Source: Ceratotherium simum simum (lineage: Eukaryota > Chordata > Mammalia > Perissodactyla > Rhinocerotidae). From it: DNA of 64,000 nt. Position numbers and translations under genes: made by a program. The stretch lies in NCBI RefSeq assembly GCF_000283155.1, contig NW_004454159.1, forward strand, positions 23,999,837 through 24,063,836, given 5' to 3'. Under the pieces are notes generated by a model. That model saw nothing but the letters and a program-made list of their open reading frames with translations, did not search any database and had not been told where the DNA came from. Numbering within the stretch: the stretch's first letter is position 1; each line of letters begins with the position of its first letter. Positions 12,771 through 25,174 of this stretch are shown one piece after another.

Positions 12771-12889
12771 CTCTCTTCACAAAGTGTGTATCTTTGTGAA
12801 TATAGTATCTTTATTCTATATAGAAAATGTAATGCTTGCACAGTTGTGTGTGCCACTGTTTCTCATTCATTCAACTCATTTATATTATA

Positions 12890-12995
12890 AATTATCATTT
12901 GTATGTCTGCCTCAACTGCAAAATTTTAAACTTTTTGAGGATAGGGATCATACATCTAGCCAATGCTTTACACATACTAGGTACTGATTAACACT
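12890..12995 (+). mobile_element. L2 LINE 3' fragment, sense
   Basis: The order GTCTGCCTCAACTGCAAAAT, CTTTTTGAGGATAGGGATCA and TTTACACATACTAGGTACTG follows the L2 3' end (…CCCCACTAGAATGTAAGCTC, ATGAGGGCAGGGAC, TGGCACATAGTAGGTGCT…). It is diverged, and the terminal AATAAATG tail is missing. Confidence 0.55.
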
Positions 12996-13227
12996 GTTAT
13001 ATACGACCGTAGTTAGCACCCTTAAGAACTGCATCAGAATTCCAAGTGAGCTAGATAGTTTTGCAATTTGACCACTTGTTAATGTGGTATTTATTATGCG
13101 ACAATATGGATAAGGAAGACTGCTGTCCTAGAATGATAACACAATGGAAAGACAACAATTCTTAATTTCCAGTGATATAAACATGTTTAAAGCAGGGGAA
13201 AAAAAGACCAAGGATAGAAATGAGGAA

Positions 13228-13465
13228 TTGCTGGGGCCAGCCCTGTGGTGTAGCAGTTAAGTGCACGCACTCTGCTGATGGTGGCCTGGGTTCGGATCCC
13301 GGGCGTGCACCAAGACACCGCTTGTCAGGCCATGCTGTGGCGGCGTCCCAAATAAAGTGGAGGAAGATGGGCACAGATGTTAGCTCAGGGCCAGTCTTCC
13401 TCAGCAAAAAGAAGAGAATTAGCATGGATGTTAGCTCATGGCTTATCTTTCTCACAAAAAAAAGA
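13228..13465 (+). mobile_element. ERE SINE, sense, short-middle type
   Basis: The head GGGGCCAGCCCTGTGGTGTA, the A-box-like TAGCAGTTAAGTGCACGC and an excellent pol III B-box-like GGGTTCGGATCCCGG at about 13288-13302 are followed by GTGGAGGAAGATGGGCACAG and two TTAGCTCA phrases, then an A-rich tail. The 12-bp direct repeat AGAAATGAGGAA lies at 13216-13227 and 13466-13477, so the insertion ends are well fixed; the SINE body proper begins at about 13233. Frames of about 100 codons that cross it on both strands are SINE sequence, not genes. Confidence 0.97.
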
Positions 13466-13477
13466 AGAAATGAGGAA

Positions 13478-15303
13478 GAAGTGCTTGTTAGCAAAAAATT
13501 TGAAATTATTTCATCTAGCTCCTAATTTTATAAATCTAGATATAGGTTCAGAACTGAAAACATAATTATTGCTTTTAATGTTTAATTCCTCCAACTAATG
13601 TGTTATTTTTTATTGTGTGGCAATCTAGATTTCCTTGATAAAGAAAATTAGAACCAAGTCTTATTTTTGGGGGCCACTTGATATTTCACTAGTTTGCTAG
13701 AGTGATTAAATTTGTAAAATACAAATTGACTAACACACTCATTGCCACTTGGAATCCCAAACAAATGCTTTGAGGTATATCAGATTATTATGCTAATTGT
13801 CATTTGGGGAACAGCTGGATATCTGATGAGGATACTTTAAACCAAGTAATTTCAATATTGTTTTTACTTATTTTCACTTTTAAATTTTATCTGTGTCAAT
13901 ACCTCACGTTTACTAATAACAGAATATGGAAGACGATGAAATCAAGAAAATTGTTCCTTTTATTTTAAAGCAATTGTCACATATTTAACCATCAGGACTA
14001 CTAAGTAAGCATAAATTATAGATATAATGGTCAAAATCTCACTGACAGTGACAGATAAAATTGCATCCACTTCTAATAGTTCTCTTTTTTAAAAGAAATT
14101 ATGCCTCTAAAGACACATTATTCTGGTTGGAGTTCTTCCCTTAGGGCAACATTGATTTAAATGATTCATCTTCATTTGTTCCAGTTATATGGAAGGAAAT
14201 ATCAAAATATAGATTGGCAGGCAATCTTTTAGATAGTATTACTTCTATTTTGAACTGATCTATTTTCTTTCAGCTAATTAAAACATCTAATGTGGCTCTA
14301 ATAAAATTCACTCAGGATCATTTGTAGAAAAAAGTATAAAGAAGTTTGTCTGTGGTGAAAACTCATCTCCCTATTTATTATTTTCCTTCTCTCTTTTCCT
14401 TTATGGCCATTAGTAAGGCTCTAGCTAATATCTTCATTCAACAACCAATGCCTGCTCATGAAGAGTCTGGCTGCAGGCCAAAATCCTGTGTGATCTTTCA
14501 GGATTTACCAAGGGCAATTACAAGGCTTTGCATGACAGACTTCACTGGGGGAAGCTGCCCACCCCACACCAGACTTAGCACATAGCCAGTCCATTGCAGT
14601 TTTTTGGAGGGAGTTACAGCCAAAGACTCGGGTCCCTCTGGGCCGGACATGCTTATATGAATATCTGCATTCCTAGTCCATGAGACTCCATTTGGAGTCC
14701 TCCTTATCAAGGGGTCTTGGCTGAGGCACATCCCAGTTGCCTCCACCAGAGACTTCTTTATCTTGAGCCTTGGATGACTCACTCTTCCCACTTTGACTTA
14801 GTCACTCTGAGCTCTTCCCCCTCTCCATCCCTCCAGCCCATGGGTGCATAAAGAGGTAGAAGCCTTTTGTTGGGGCTTCTGTGCTGCATCCACCTGACCT
14901 TTGGCTAGTACCATTCCATGGGGAAAAATGGAATACTGGGGAGTTGGCATGACTTTTTACCTCTTGCTTGTACTGTCAGAATAAGTGATATAGGTTTGAT
15001 TGCTACTTTCAGCTTTGTCCTAACCGACCACCTTGACAGCTGATTGCATAACAGTTACGTGTTTACCAAATCTCAGACATTACTTCAGCCATCATGCAAC
15101 TTGCCTTCTCATTGCCAAAAATCCTTCATCTCAGAGATGTGTTCATTATTAAATGTTCTAGTTCCCTTAGCCATATCCAGATTTGATGATAGTACTTTTG
15201 AAGACAAGTATTTTTTGAGGCTGAAAGGATAATCAAAGAGGGTAGAATTTCAGGCATTGTGATAACTGATGTAAGGTTGGGAGCATATACTTTCAACATG
15301 ACA
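13478..15303. other. AT-rich sequence with a GC-richer block at 14350-15040, nothing assigned
   Basis: 13478-14340 is AT-rich and featureless. 14350-15040 is more balanced in composition, with a 97-codon minus-strand frame (14498-14791) and overlapping plus-strand frames, but none has a recognisable motif. It could be an old LTR or single-copy DNA. Confidence 0.4.
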
Positions 15304-15850
15304 ATTTTTTTTTTAATTGTGGTAAGAACACTTAATATGAGATTTGCTGTCAATAAATTTTTGAGTGCAGGATACAGTATTGGTAACTATAGGCACAACG
15401 TTGCACAGTAGATCTCTAGAACTTTTCTATCTTGCATAATTGAAACATTATATCCCATGAATAGCAACTTCCCGTTTCTCCCTACTGCCATCCCCAGGGA
15501 ACCACCATTCTATTCTATTTCCATGAGTTTGTCTATTTTAGATACTTCATATGTAAGTGGAATAATATGTATTTATCCTTCTACGACTGGCTTATTTCAC
15601 CTAGTATAATTTCCTCCATTCATGTTGTGGCATACAGCAGGATTTCCTCCTTTTTAAGGCTAAATAATATTCCATTGTATTCATATACCACACTTTCTTT
15701 ATCCATTCATCTGTTGATGAACATTTATGTTGTTTCCATACTTTGGCTATTGTGAATAATGCTGCAATGAACATGGGAGTGCAGATATCTTGTCAAGATC
15801 CTGATTTCAACTTTTTTTGGGTAAATACCTAGAAAAGTAGGAATTTGACC
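15304..15850 (-). mobile_element. L1 LINE 3'UTR, antisense, 5'-truncated
   Basis: It begins with poly-T (the complement of the L1 poly-A) at 15304-15315, then shows the antisense L1 3'UTR in order: ACTGGCTTATTTCACCTAGT, AATAATATTCCATTGTAT, TTTATCCATTCATCTGTTGA, GGCTATTGTGAATAATGCTG and AATGAACATGGGAGTGCAGA. The element runs about 540 bp and is truncated at its 5' side near 15850. I could not find a clear target duplication. Confidence 0.93.
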
Positions 15851-16014
15851 CACAACTAGCAATTGGGTAGACACCTATTCTGCCTACTGATATGCCCACC
15901 CCCAATTCCCTTTGACAGTTATGCTCAGCAGTGTGGCTAGATATCTGCGTATCTGCACAGCCTTACCATAGGTGTACTTTTTTTCTATCTTGCAAAGGTA
16001 ACCTGAGTTTGTAA

Positions 16015-16390
16015 ATAACCCAAAGTAAAAGCCAAAGTCTTTATAATGGCCTGTGGGAATTTACCCATTTTGTCCTTGCCCTGAACATTTTTCCAGTCTC
16101 CCCTCCCATACCTTCCTTCTTGCTCCCACAGGAAGCGACGTGAAGACAGATACACTTCTGCTCCAGGACTTTGCACTTGTTTTTCCCCTGCCAGGGATGC
16201 TGTTTCCCCAAATATCTACTAGCTTGCCCCCTCACCTTTTCTCAAGTGTTATCTCCTGGCCACCCTATCCAAAATTAAAACTACCCCCTTAACACATTAC
16301 CTCCATGTTCCCTGCTGAATCCCTAATACCTAAAATGATGTCTGGCACATAGAAGTGCTAATAAATATTTGTTGAATGAATGAAATGAAT
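16015..16390 (+). mobile_element. L2 LINE 3' end, sense
   Basis: In order: AAGTAAAAGCCAAAGTCTTT, a pyrimidine-rich stretch, CTCCAGGACTTTGCACTTGT, TCAAGTGTTATCTCCTGGCC, ACCCTATCCAAAATTAAAAC, GATGTCTGGCACATAGAAGT and GCTAATAAATATTTGTTGAA, then a GAATGAA tail. This is the standard order of the L2 3' region and terminus. The block between about 16210 and 16310 is shorter than in a full L2, so there is an internal deletion. Confidence 0.9.
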
Positions 16391-17029
16391 AAGTATACCT
16401 ACAAATCAGGAATTCCAGAATACTTTTTGAGATCACAAAAAGTATTATATATTGTCATTGAAGCTCATCTGTTATTTCTATATAGGTAAGTAGTCTATTT
16501 GTAAAGTCCTTATAATGGTGGGATTGAAATAGATAGGAGATTCCTAAGTGGCTATAGCTAAGAGAGCTGTTCAAATTGCAGCCATACAAAGTAACTTGTC
16601 ACCCCGGATTGCTGTGTACAGCCAAGAAATCATTTTCAGATCATACCTGGCCTAGATGCAACTCTCTTCCTACTTAAAGCTAGAGCTGAAAAAACATCCT
16701 CTTTGACTTTGGCAGCATAGTTCAGAGAGAGACACGGCACATATCTAAGAGCACAACGAACAGAGAGAATGAGCAAGAGCATGCAGAACACAGACGACAT
16801 TTCTCCTAATGAGTAGCTACAGGCAGCATTTGAAAAGTGAGCAAGCCTCCTAAAATTCTAGCACTCTACAGATTCATGGATATGATTAATAAAAACAATC
16901 ATTTCATGTCTGAACCTTCAACAATTACAAAGACTCCAAGAATGGTCTGTAGTTAGCGGTAAACCTATTCCTATTAGAAGAAGTGACTGTTGAAATGCAG
17001 GTAGTTAGCTAACTTTTCCTTGTTCTTTG
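16391..17029. other. Nothing assigned
   Basis: Mixed-composition sequence without a gene, RNA gene or recognisable repeat. Confidence 0.5.
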
Positions 17030-17205
17030 CAATATATTAAGCACTATCTTATTTGTCCCTCAAAACAGCTTCATGCAGTTGTGTACTATTTTAAGAAAGA
17101 TGAAGTGTAAAAAATTAGATATCTTGCTCAAAATCACAACCTAGGAAGCAAGGAGTTTCAGAATTTGAACCCAGAATCCTGTGATGTAGCATATAGAAAA
17201 GAGCT
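17030..17205 (-). mobile_element. MIR SINE, antisense
   Basis: The antisense MIR order is visible: TTAAGCACTATCTTATTTGT, a CTCAAAACAGC segment, AGATGAAGTG, TATCTTGCTCAAAATCACA and GAATTTGAACCCAGAATCC. These correspond to the standard (minus) phrases TTTAATCCTCACAACA, GATGAGGAAACTGAG, ACTTGCCCAAGGTCACAC and TCGAACCCAGG. Confidence 0.75.
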
Positions 17206-17544
17206 ACCAGAAGGACGAACAGAGAAAACCAGGGTCTAAGCTAGTCTTGCCAGGCTGAGCATTTCTACAAGCTCCCAGCAAGGAGGAATTATCAGGAAAT
17301 ACCACAACGATAATGTTTAACTGTAGTTGTTATATATATTGAAAATATATATATTCTCATATAATATATTCCCAATTTGGAGTTTAATTATTTGCATTTA
17401 ATAATTCTATTGCAGTAATAATGTCCTGAGTAAGAGAATCAATATTTGATAAGCAGTATTTCTAGAGAATTTTCTAGATTTCCTACAGATTTTTTTAGCA
17501 ACTTTGATTTTTCTAGTGCATGGTCTTTTGTATGTGCACAGACT
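17206..17544. other. AT-rich spacer with TA tract
   Basis: It includes a TATATAT-rich, self-complementary tract at about 17327-17375. No gene seen. Confidence 0.5.
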
Positions 17545-17790
17545 AAAAATAATAATAATTTATAACTACCATTTATAGGATACTTACTATGTGCCATGCC
17601 CTGTGACAAGTGCTTTATATACATCATTTAAATCAATTTGCATAACACTATTACAAGAAAATTATTAACTCCATATAACATAGGAAAATGCTGAGATTTA
17701 GAGAGATAATCCAACCTATGCAAAGTCACACAGATTTAAAATCAGACTTGATTTTATGGCTGACTTCAGAGCCCCAACCATGCACCAAAA
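17545..17790 (-). mobile_element. MIR SINE, antisense, nearly full length
   Basis: AATAATAATTTATAACTACC, ACTTACTATGTGCCATGCCC, AGTGCTTTATATACATCATT, GCATAACACTATTACAAG, AAATGCTGAGATTTAGAG, GCAAAGTCACACAGAT and GACTTCAGAGCCCCAACCAT follow the antisense MIR from its 3' end through the tRNA-derived head. Confidence 0.88.
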
Positions 17791-19629
17791 TGTCATGCCA
17801 CATAAAGGAAACAGACTACGTAAAGAAATAAACTAGCATATTGACTTTATAGCATGTTGAATGAAGATAGTTTCAAGCAATCTCATTAGTGGTTATTAAA
17901 GCACTGCTCTGTCTGTGTAGCTTTTCATTTTATTATAACTAACTTGATGTCAGATAGTGTTCCTATTAATGGCCACCCACTATAATTTTCCTTGTATGGT
18001 TCATTGCACATGTCCTCAGTTCCATATTTTCTGAGAACCCTCAGGATCATCAGTCCATAGGTTAGGATCAAATGCTCTCTTAGGAGTTAGTGGAATGAAA
18101 TCACAGTTGTGGGTGAGCACAGGTGAAACATGACTGTGAGTATGAGCAAGCGGAATTGGAATCCTGAACCTGGGAGTACATATATATGGCTGCTGAAAGT
18201 TCAACTAGATGGAGCTAGCTTAAGAGAGAGGATCTTGAGATACTGCTTATTGATACACAGTGACTAGCAGACTTCTAAAGAATATAAGAAACCTATTGCC
18301 ATGGATGCAAGATATCCATAAGACTGTGTAGTATCCCCAGTTTGATTAAGGTAAATAAGAACAAGTTGGTCCCTTAAACACCAAACCCAAATACCAAATG
18401 TTTCTTATGAGGAAGTTAATTCTGAGTCTGCTTTTGAAATATGCTTTATACTTGGTCAGTATTATAAGCTCCATATGCCTATTTTATTATGATAAAACAG
18501 CCAAAACTTCAGAGCAAACTCTCTATATCATAATGTAACCCACATAAATACAAGGATTCAGTTCATAAAAAAGGATCCTATAATGGATTCAAGGTTGCAA
18601 AAGAAATTTTGATACTATTTGATATTTATATGCATTCATTTATCCTATTTTTGTCTCCAGTTTATGCTAATTTGCATTATCATAGAGCATTAAATACGTG
18701 CTGTCTCTTGTCTTAAAAGAACATTTGAATGGTGATAAATTCTCATTTTAAAAAACACACAATATGTACCCATGTTGTTCTAAGAGAAAATTTAAAAATA
18801 AAGGAAATCAAATGATGAAATGAAAAACTGTTAGCAATGTTACTGAGAGGAAGGGCCCCACATCAATAAATGAATTCAAGTTTGGAAATAGGAGTGATGG
18901 TAAGGCAATCATGAATTCACCCTTAAACATTGAAAAGTATTGCTTAAGATCTCAAAGCAGTAAAAAATACAAATACAAAAGCTCAAGTTTATTTTATGGG
19001 ATCAATTTTGAAATCATATATTGTTATGTCAAGAGGAAAATATTTTCATTCCTAAAATAATGTTCATTTATAACAGGATATTCCATCAAATGTGAGCTGA
19101 ATCAGATAAACCTGAGGTAGAAGGCTACTCTAGGCTGTAAGCCACTGAAAGACAGGATCAGTTCTTTACTTAAACTAAACAGAATACTTGAAGCCAACCT
19201 GGCTTTGGTTATGAGTAGGGTATTCATACAACATATCATCCAAACTAGGATACTTTTGTAGGTGAAAGGGCATTTTGCCAGGCAAGAGCTGTAAACCAGG
19301 AGGATTATCCCAGGCAACCTGGAAGTTACAGTCACCTTATTGATGAAGTATGACATGTCTATTAGAAGGACCTAAGGACCTTTGTACTCCAAAGCTAGAA
19401 GAGACCAGGGTTGCGTCTAAACAATGAGTGCTTTGAGTAAAAGAGAAGGAAATAAGGTATGCAAGATTGTATTCTATACAACGAGTATTTATTAATTGCT
19501 ACACTTGGCACTGAAAATGTGTCACTTTCAAATGGTGAAACAGTCACAGCTGTACAAGGAAATGTGTTAACAAGGCTATGATTAATCATTACTTCCAGGA
19601 TTATTTTGCCTAGAAAAATGTTTCACAGA
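17791..19629. other. Nothing assigned
   Basis: About 1.8 kb of AT-rich DNA. Frames reach 84 codons without motifs. 19478-19530 has a faint resemblance to an antisense L2 3' end (GAGTATTTATTAATTGC, CTTGGCACTG) that is too weak to call. Confidence 0.45.
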
Positions 19630-20355
19630 TAAAGAAGGCAAGTTTCTCTCACCAGAATGACTAAAATGAAAAAGAAAGGCAGTGCTAAATATGGGTGAAT
19701 ATGTGAAGAAACCACAAGTCACATTCACACTTGGTGAGCGTGTAAATTAATACAATCACTTGGAAAACACTTTGGAAAATTATTTGCATTTTCCGCTAAA
19801 GCTGAATATATAATTATCTTTTGGCCCATCAATTTCTGTCCTAACAGAACAGGAATACGTTCACCAAAAGACATATAAAAGGTTTATAGCAGCATTATTC
19901 ATAACAGCCCCAAACTAGAGACTACTTGAATGCGGTCGATAGAGACCAGAGAATAAATACATTTTGGTATAGTCACACAATGAAATACTATAGATCAATA
20001 AGAATGAAAAAAGTGCGACTATTCTAAATAATATGGATCAACCTCACAGACATAATCTTTAGCAAAAGAATCCAGACACAAAAGAGGGCATATTGTATGG
20101 TTCTATTTATGTCAAGTTCAAAAACAAGCCAACCAATCTATGGTGTTAAAAGTCAGGATGGCCGTTAGCCGTAGGGTGTTAGCACTGTCTGGAGGGGTCA
20201 CAAGGGAGAGCTGCCCAGAGGCTGGGAGATTTTGTTTCTTGATCTGGGTGCTCATTACATGGGTTTGTTCAGTTTGTAAAAAAATTAATCAAACTGCAAC
20301 AAATTATTTGTGTACTTCCTTTATGTAAATAACACTTCAATAAATATTTTTTAAA
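19630..20355 (+). mobile_element. Old L1 (L1MB-like) 3' end, sense
   Basis: ORF2-distal and 3'UTR phrases appear in order: TTCTCTCACCAGAATGACTA, AATACAATCACTTGGAAAAC, TTTATAGCAGCATTATTCAT, GGTATAGTCACACAATGAAA, ACTCAATAAGAATG-type text, AAAAGAGGGCATATTGTATG, GTTCTATTTATGTCAAGTTC, CCAGAGGCTGGGAGATTTTG and a terminal CACTTCAATAAATATTTTTT. This is the order of an old mammalian L1 3' end with a polyadenylation-like AATAAA just before the end. It has no open ORF2. Confidence 0.9.
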
Positions 20356-20576
20356 AGAGGCAAGCTTCAGTACAGCACTGATGGAAATGATAATGCATTT
20401 CAAATTAACAAAGTCAGAACTAATTGTGTTTTAAAGCATATAGAAGCATTAATTCTCTTTTAATCTTTGAGAAAAGCAGAATTACACAAAATGTGTTCCA
20501 AGGTTTTATAAAATAGTTTGACAGGATCGTTTCCAATTCTAAATCTCCTTTAAAAAGAGAATCTACTCATTTTTTA

Positions 20577-20650
20577 GCAAAACTTGGGATTATAAAAAAA
20601 CATGAAAAGTTTAACAAAACTTGGAATTATAAAAAAGTATGAAAAGTATG
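20577..20650. repeat. Two-copy tandem duplication, unit about 37 bp
   Basis: Copies share CAAAACTTGG, ATTATAAAAAA and TGAAAAGT in the same order at 20577-20613 and 20613-20650, with a few substitutions. Confidence 0.85.
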
Positions 20651-20666
20651 ACAATTTTTTGAATTT

Positions 20667-20732
20667 TATGTATATATACATATATAAAACATATTATGCA
20701 TGTACATATACATATATACATGAATTATGTAT
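20667..20732. repeat. TATA/CATA low-complexity, self-complementary tract
   Basis: Repeated ATGTATATATACATATATA-type text able to fold back on itself. Confidence 0.8.
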
Positions 20733-23019
20733 ATGAATTTATAGTACTGGTGATTTTTTTCTATATTTCCTCCTTTTTTACAATTACATGCAATGCTTTT
20801 TTTGAAAAAGTTATTTTTAATTTTTAAAATATAATTGCTACAGTCTTAAGGACTGTTTTCTAGACAGAAGAAATAAGAATATGTTGAAAGGAACCTCTGA
20901 TTGCTTTTTAATGGGAAAGGAAAATTATTGTCAGTGGCATCACCTTTGACTGATAACATTAAAAGTAAAAAATATACAGTACAATTTGTATTTCTAAACT
21001 AAAGTCACTAGACAGGTTGTACTCGGTCTTTCCTAACATATTTAGACGTGCTTACAGAGATATTACATTGCAAATATTCTAGAACTGAAATTACTCTTTT
21101 CCTTTTGCTTATAAATGTGTAAAGATCTATCTTTCGTACTCTAAACTCTTATTATTCAAATATTTGCTTTGAATGCAAATTTCTATAACTAAAATAAAAA
21201 ACTATTATAGTAAATCATGTTTTAATTGATAAACAAGTCTTATAATGACTTTCTTTTTATATTTAATTTGCTAAGTGTTATTTGCATTCCTTACATGTCT
21301 TAATCATAAGCTTTCAATTTTATTTATATTGCAATACATGGTTACTTTTGCAATGTAGAAGTAAAACATAATTTGCATCTGATTCTGTATGTTATCATTG
21401 CACTTATAGCAAACACATACCACTGACAAGCTAGCTAGATATTGAATAATTACTTATTTGGTGTTATAAACACTTCGTATTGTGTGTTATTTAGATGTTC
21501 GAGAGAATTTTAGTAGTATTTGTAGAAATTGGGATTTTGGGGTAGGCGAGGAATTCATTATGACTTTTCCAGATTTAAATAGTGGAATATACACTCACAC
21601 CATCTGAAAACTCATTATGCAATGTATTTTTAAAATTGGATCAGATTTGAGAAAAAGATATGCCTTTAATATGTTACACAAAAAATGACACTAATGCAGA
21701 AAACGTATCTGCTACATTTCTTGACTATAAAAATGAATGTGAGTTTTTGATCTGGTTTAAAATGACCAAAAGAATAAGTATAATAGAGATAGTCTGGGAG
21801 GTAATCCTCAATTACAATGTTTTAATGCCCAAAATGTTTTGTAACGACTCTTTTCTACTTCTTGAGGGCTGGGGCAAGGGTGTCCATGAAAATTATAAGT
21901 AAAAATTCTTGTGTTAGTCAGATATAGATCTATGTTTATCTACAAAAACATATCATACAAACAGTTAACATACAGGTTTGCTAACTGCCTGATATGATAA
22001 TAACGAAAAATGCTAGAAAAGTTAAGCATAATTTAGTAGAGGATAATATTACAAATCAGAATACAGAGAATAAGGAAAAGATGGACCAAGAGGATATTCA
22101 GAAAGACAGGAGAAAATGAAACCTGAGACTACTGGTCCAAACTCTGAACATCAGGCTTGATGACTTCATATGGATTCATGGGTAAGACTGAACCCCATTA
22201 AGATGAAAACCTTAAGCAAACCCACCCCCATAATCTACCCCCAAACAGAGAAACAAAAAGATTGCTTCTCCCTGGGATTCCTCAAGCAGCAGCCCCACGT
22301 GTCCCGTTCTTTGCCCACAAGCCCCAGAGAACCTCTTGGCCTTACTTGTGCTCTCATCCATGGAGGACTCGATCCCATACAAGAAGGAAGAGATTACTGA
22401 AGCCATGCCTTTCCTCTTCTCAACTCTTTTTCTGTGTTTTCTGAGTTAAGATACTAAAAAAATCATCAAACAAGCCATTTGCTTTTTTGTTTTGTTTCTT
22501 TTCCTCAGTAATTTTGAGACTAAACTGATACAGTGGGAATGATTAGGGATTTGATTAAGAATTTTGAAATTCATTTGTAAAAGATATATATTTTGCTAAA
22601 TAAATAAATAATCTTGTTAACCTCTACCTAGTAAAGTCAATATTCTGGAGACCAGACGGGAAGAAATCAGGGTTGCCCTTACAGACTCCAATATTAACAA
22701 AGTTAAAGTCTGGGTGTTTCATATGTTATAAGTCTTTATGAATAGATATCATTCAGATTGGCAATATAGAATTTCTTCCCTAGTTATTTCAATATGAATG
22801 GCTTCATGAAAAAATGTTCTACTTAGAGTATTGGTATGAAAGAGCAATATGCTAAACATTTATTCCTCTAGATCCTCTAAGTTTTGTGTCTCAACAATTA
22901 CTAGAAAGCTGTGTTCCAAGGCTTTGTAGAGTTGGTTTTACTGAACTTGTACATAGTTAAGACAACCCTTGGCCTTAGGTCTTTGCTGAGGTCTGCAATA
23001 AGGCAAGTCCCTGTGCATC

Positions 23020-23200
23020 ATGTCTGCAGAGGCAGATTTACCAGGAAGATGATGAAGTTCAACCTCAGGGCCCCTCTCTCACTTCCACAGGCATATTCTA
23101 AGGCCCTAGGAGGGGCCCTAATGCTGGGTTCATAAAATCGAAATTTTGGTACAATTTGCAAAAGTAAAGTATTTTATCAACAACCTGTTAAAGCCACTGC
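23020..23200 (+). mobile_element. Possible hAT-type DNA transposon fragment
   Basis: CAGAGGCAGATTTACCAGGA followed by AGGGCCCCTCTCTC, AAGGCCCTAGGAGGGGCCCT and a T/A-rich stretch resembles the terminal region of Tip100-like hAT elements (CAGGGGCGGATTTA…AGGGCCCC…). No matching second end or 8-bp duplication was found. This is pattern recall, not an alignment. Confidence 0.33.
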
Positions 23201-25100
23201 CGGGGTCCGTTCCACCTTCTCTTCTGACACACTTTGCCTCTTGTCTGGTGGTATTAGTGTGGCCCCAAGAACGTTAGGTATCTAAGAGGAATTTGGATTG
23301 ACCATACATTTATTTTGGATTTAGTGAGTTACATTATGTGATGGTGGTAACTTTAGTGAAAAATCCTGCTATTCCTAGCAATCCTGGCACATACTGTGCC
23401 AACTTCCCTGGTGTCACGATACAAAGCTGCAGGGCCTGAGGTCCTAACATGAGCAGCATTGGAAGAACAAGAGTAGCGGAAAAGAAACAAGGTTTGAAAT
23501 GTACAGGCCATAGCTAAGTCTTTCAAAAACACCTCCAACTATGACACAGGTAAAATCGTTAAAAGAGGATTCTGTTCTTATCAGTGCCGAGTGAATATGG
23601 AAGTTTCTACCTGCCATGAACAGACTCAACAACACAGCATAAACAATTTAAACAACCACCACACTTCGCTTTTTTCTTTTTGATAGAAATGGAGGGAAAT
23701 ATTTTTATCAGAATTCCTGTCTTTGTAGGACACAAACCTGTAGCAGTACTAGAAACAGGGAGTGAGTGTGTCTGTGAAGCTGCATGTTTTGTGTATCTCA
23801 GTGTTTCAGATCTTATCTTTGTGTATCTGACATCTCTTCTTTTGCTAAAAAGTTCCGGACAAAATAACACGTAGATCATACCCAAAACAGTAAATCCTGA
23901 AGACGAAAAGATAAATTTCTCATAGAAGTAATGAATAGATTATTAGATTGTTCAATAATCCAATTAATGAAGAGGAACACATCATATGAATACAATGGGA
24001 AATATTTAAATGTTTGCTTATTTGATTTAACATGAATTACTGACACTAACAAAGATAACAAAACTCATATACGCCACTGTAACCAAAGTATCGATGACAT
24101 ACTGGCCAATATATATTGTCAGGTTAAGGAATATTTAAAACTAGTCTGCCTGAGAGAACTTGAAATATAAATTCTCTGAAATTTTATAGCTCCTATATGA
24201 AAGAAACTTGGTAGAGATTTTCCCAAATTTGACAACAATCTTAAAAACTTACGTGACATTACAAACTAGTTGTAAGGCTCAAAGAAACTTCTTAAAACTA
24301 TCAGTAATAATAATAAAGTTCAATCAACTATGTTAGTTTCTCTATAGACAATGATGAAATAAAATTGTTGCCCTAGGAAGAGTTGTTAATTCCTAGAGTA
24401 CATAGAAAATAAATGTAGGAAATAATTATTGAGTTACAACAGGCTGTTAAGTTTGTTATTTGTCAACTTTTAAAAGTTTCAATTTTTTGTGATTTATTTC
24501 ATTCTAAAGAAATGTTTTTTATTCCTAATTTTGTATTTGTAATTGTCTATTCTCTTCCTTAAATGGGGAACTCCAAGATAATATAAGTCTCAGGCTTTAT
24601 AAAACCTGGATCAGTCCCTGGGTTTCAATATCCTTTTCTGCTACTGTAGAGGATGACCACATAATTTATTTTCCAAACAAGGACACTTTTGAGAGTGAAA
24701 GTTTTATATAAACAATTGCAGATTTTAAACTGGAAAAGCCCCTAACAAACCAGAAGTAGATCATCCTACTTATACTGACAAGATACATTTTGGGGGGATT
24801 GCACAAATAGGGGAACACTGGTCTCTTCTGGGAAATTGGTATGAGTCCTTGTTATTTAGCTATAAAAGCTACATGTCATTATGTTTTTCTTCTTTCTTTG
24901 ACTTCCAGGAAACTCAGAGATAAATTTTGTGCTCAATTCCTATAGATTTCCTTATTTCAGTATTTTCTGGATGATTTCCTAGCCCAATTTAACCCCAACA
25001 CCTTACAATGTAACTCTCTCCCTCTTTTCCAGCTTTTATTACACGGTTATGTAATTTTAAAAAAATTCTCTACTGAATATTACCTCAAAGTATTTGTTGG
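23201..25100. other. Nothing assigned
   Basis: 23340-23900 has several 60-90 codon frames on both strands without known motifs. It may be the interior of the putative DNA transposon just upstream or simply unique DNA. The rest is AT-rich. Confidence 0.4.
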
Positions 25101-25150
25101 AAGTTAGTATTACAAAGTTAGTATTATATAAAGTTAGTATTATATAGTTA
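25101..25150. repeat. Short tandem repeat, unit AAGTTAGTATTA(TATA)
   Basis: Three consecutive copies of AAGTTAGTATTA with variable CA/TATA endings, period 14-16 bp, then a partial fourth. Confidence 0.85.
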
Positions 25151-25174
25151 AAAGAGAAAAGCCTTTAGAATCAT

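Larger units (their letters stand above)
20356..22910. other. AT-rich sequence with small tandem repeats, nothing assigned
   Basis: It contains a two-copy 37-bp tandem repeat at 20577-20650 and a TATA/CATA-rich self-complementary tract at 20667-20732. 22140-22450 is GC-richer, with a 76-codon plus-strand frame and overlapping minus-strand frame that carry no recognised domain. Confidence 0.45.

Noticed and set aside
13162..13565. Frames of 62-110 codons on both strands around 13.2-13.5 kb
   Set aside because: They lie inside an ERE SINE and its flanks; similar peptides occur in the other EREs (2.6, 5.4, 49.3, 54.6, 63.7 kb).
21173..21378. Three perfect POU octamers (ATGCAAAT/ATTTGCAT) in 206 bp, and two more at 33227-33266
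   Set aside because: The octamer recurs at many other places in this AT-rich window (for example 6.9, 18.7, 38.1, 49.1, 50.4 kb), so a local cluster is not compelling.
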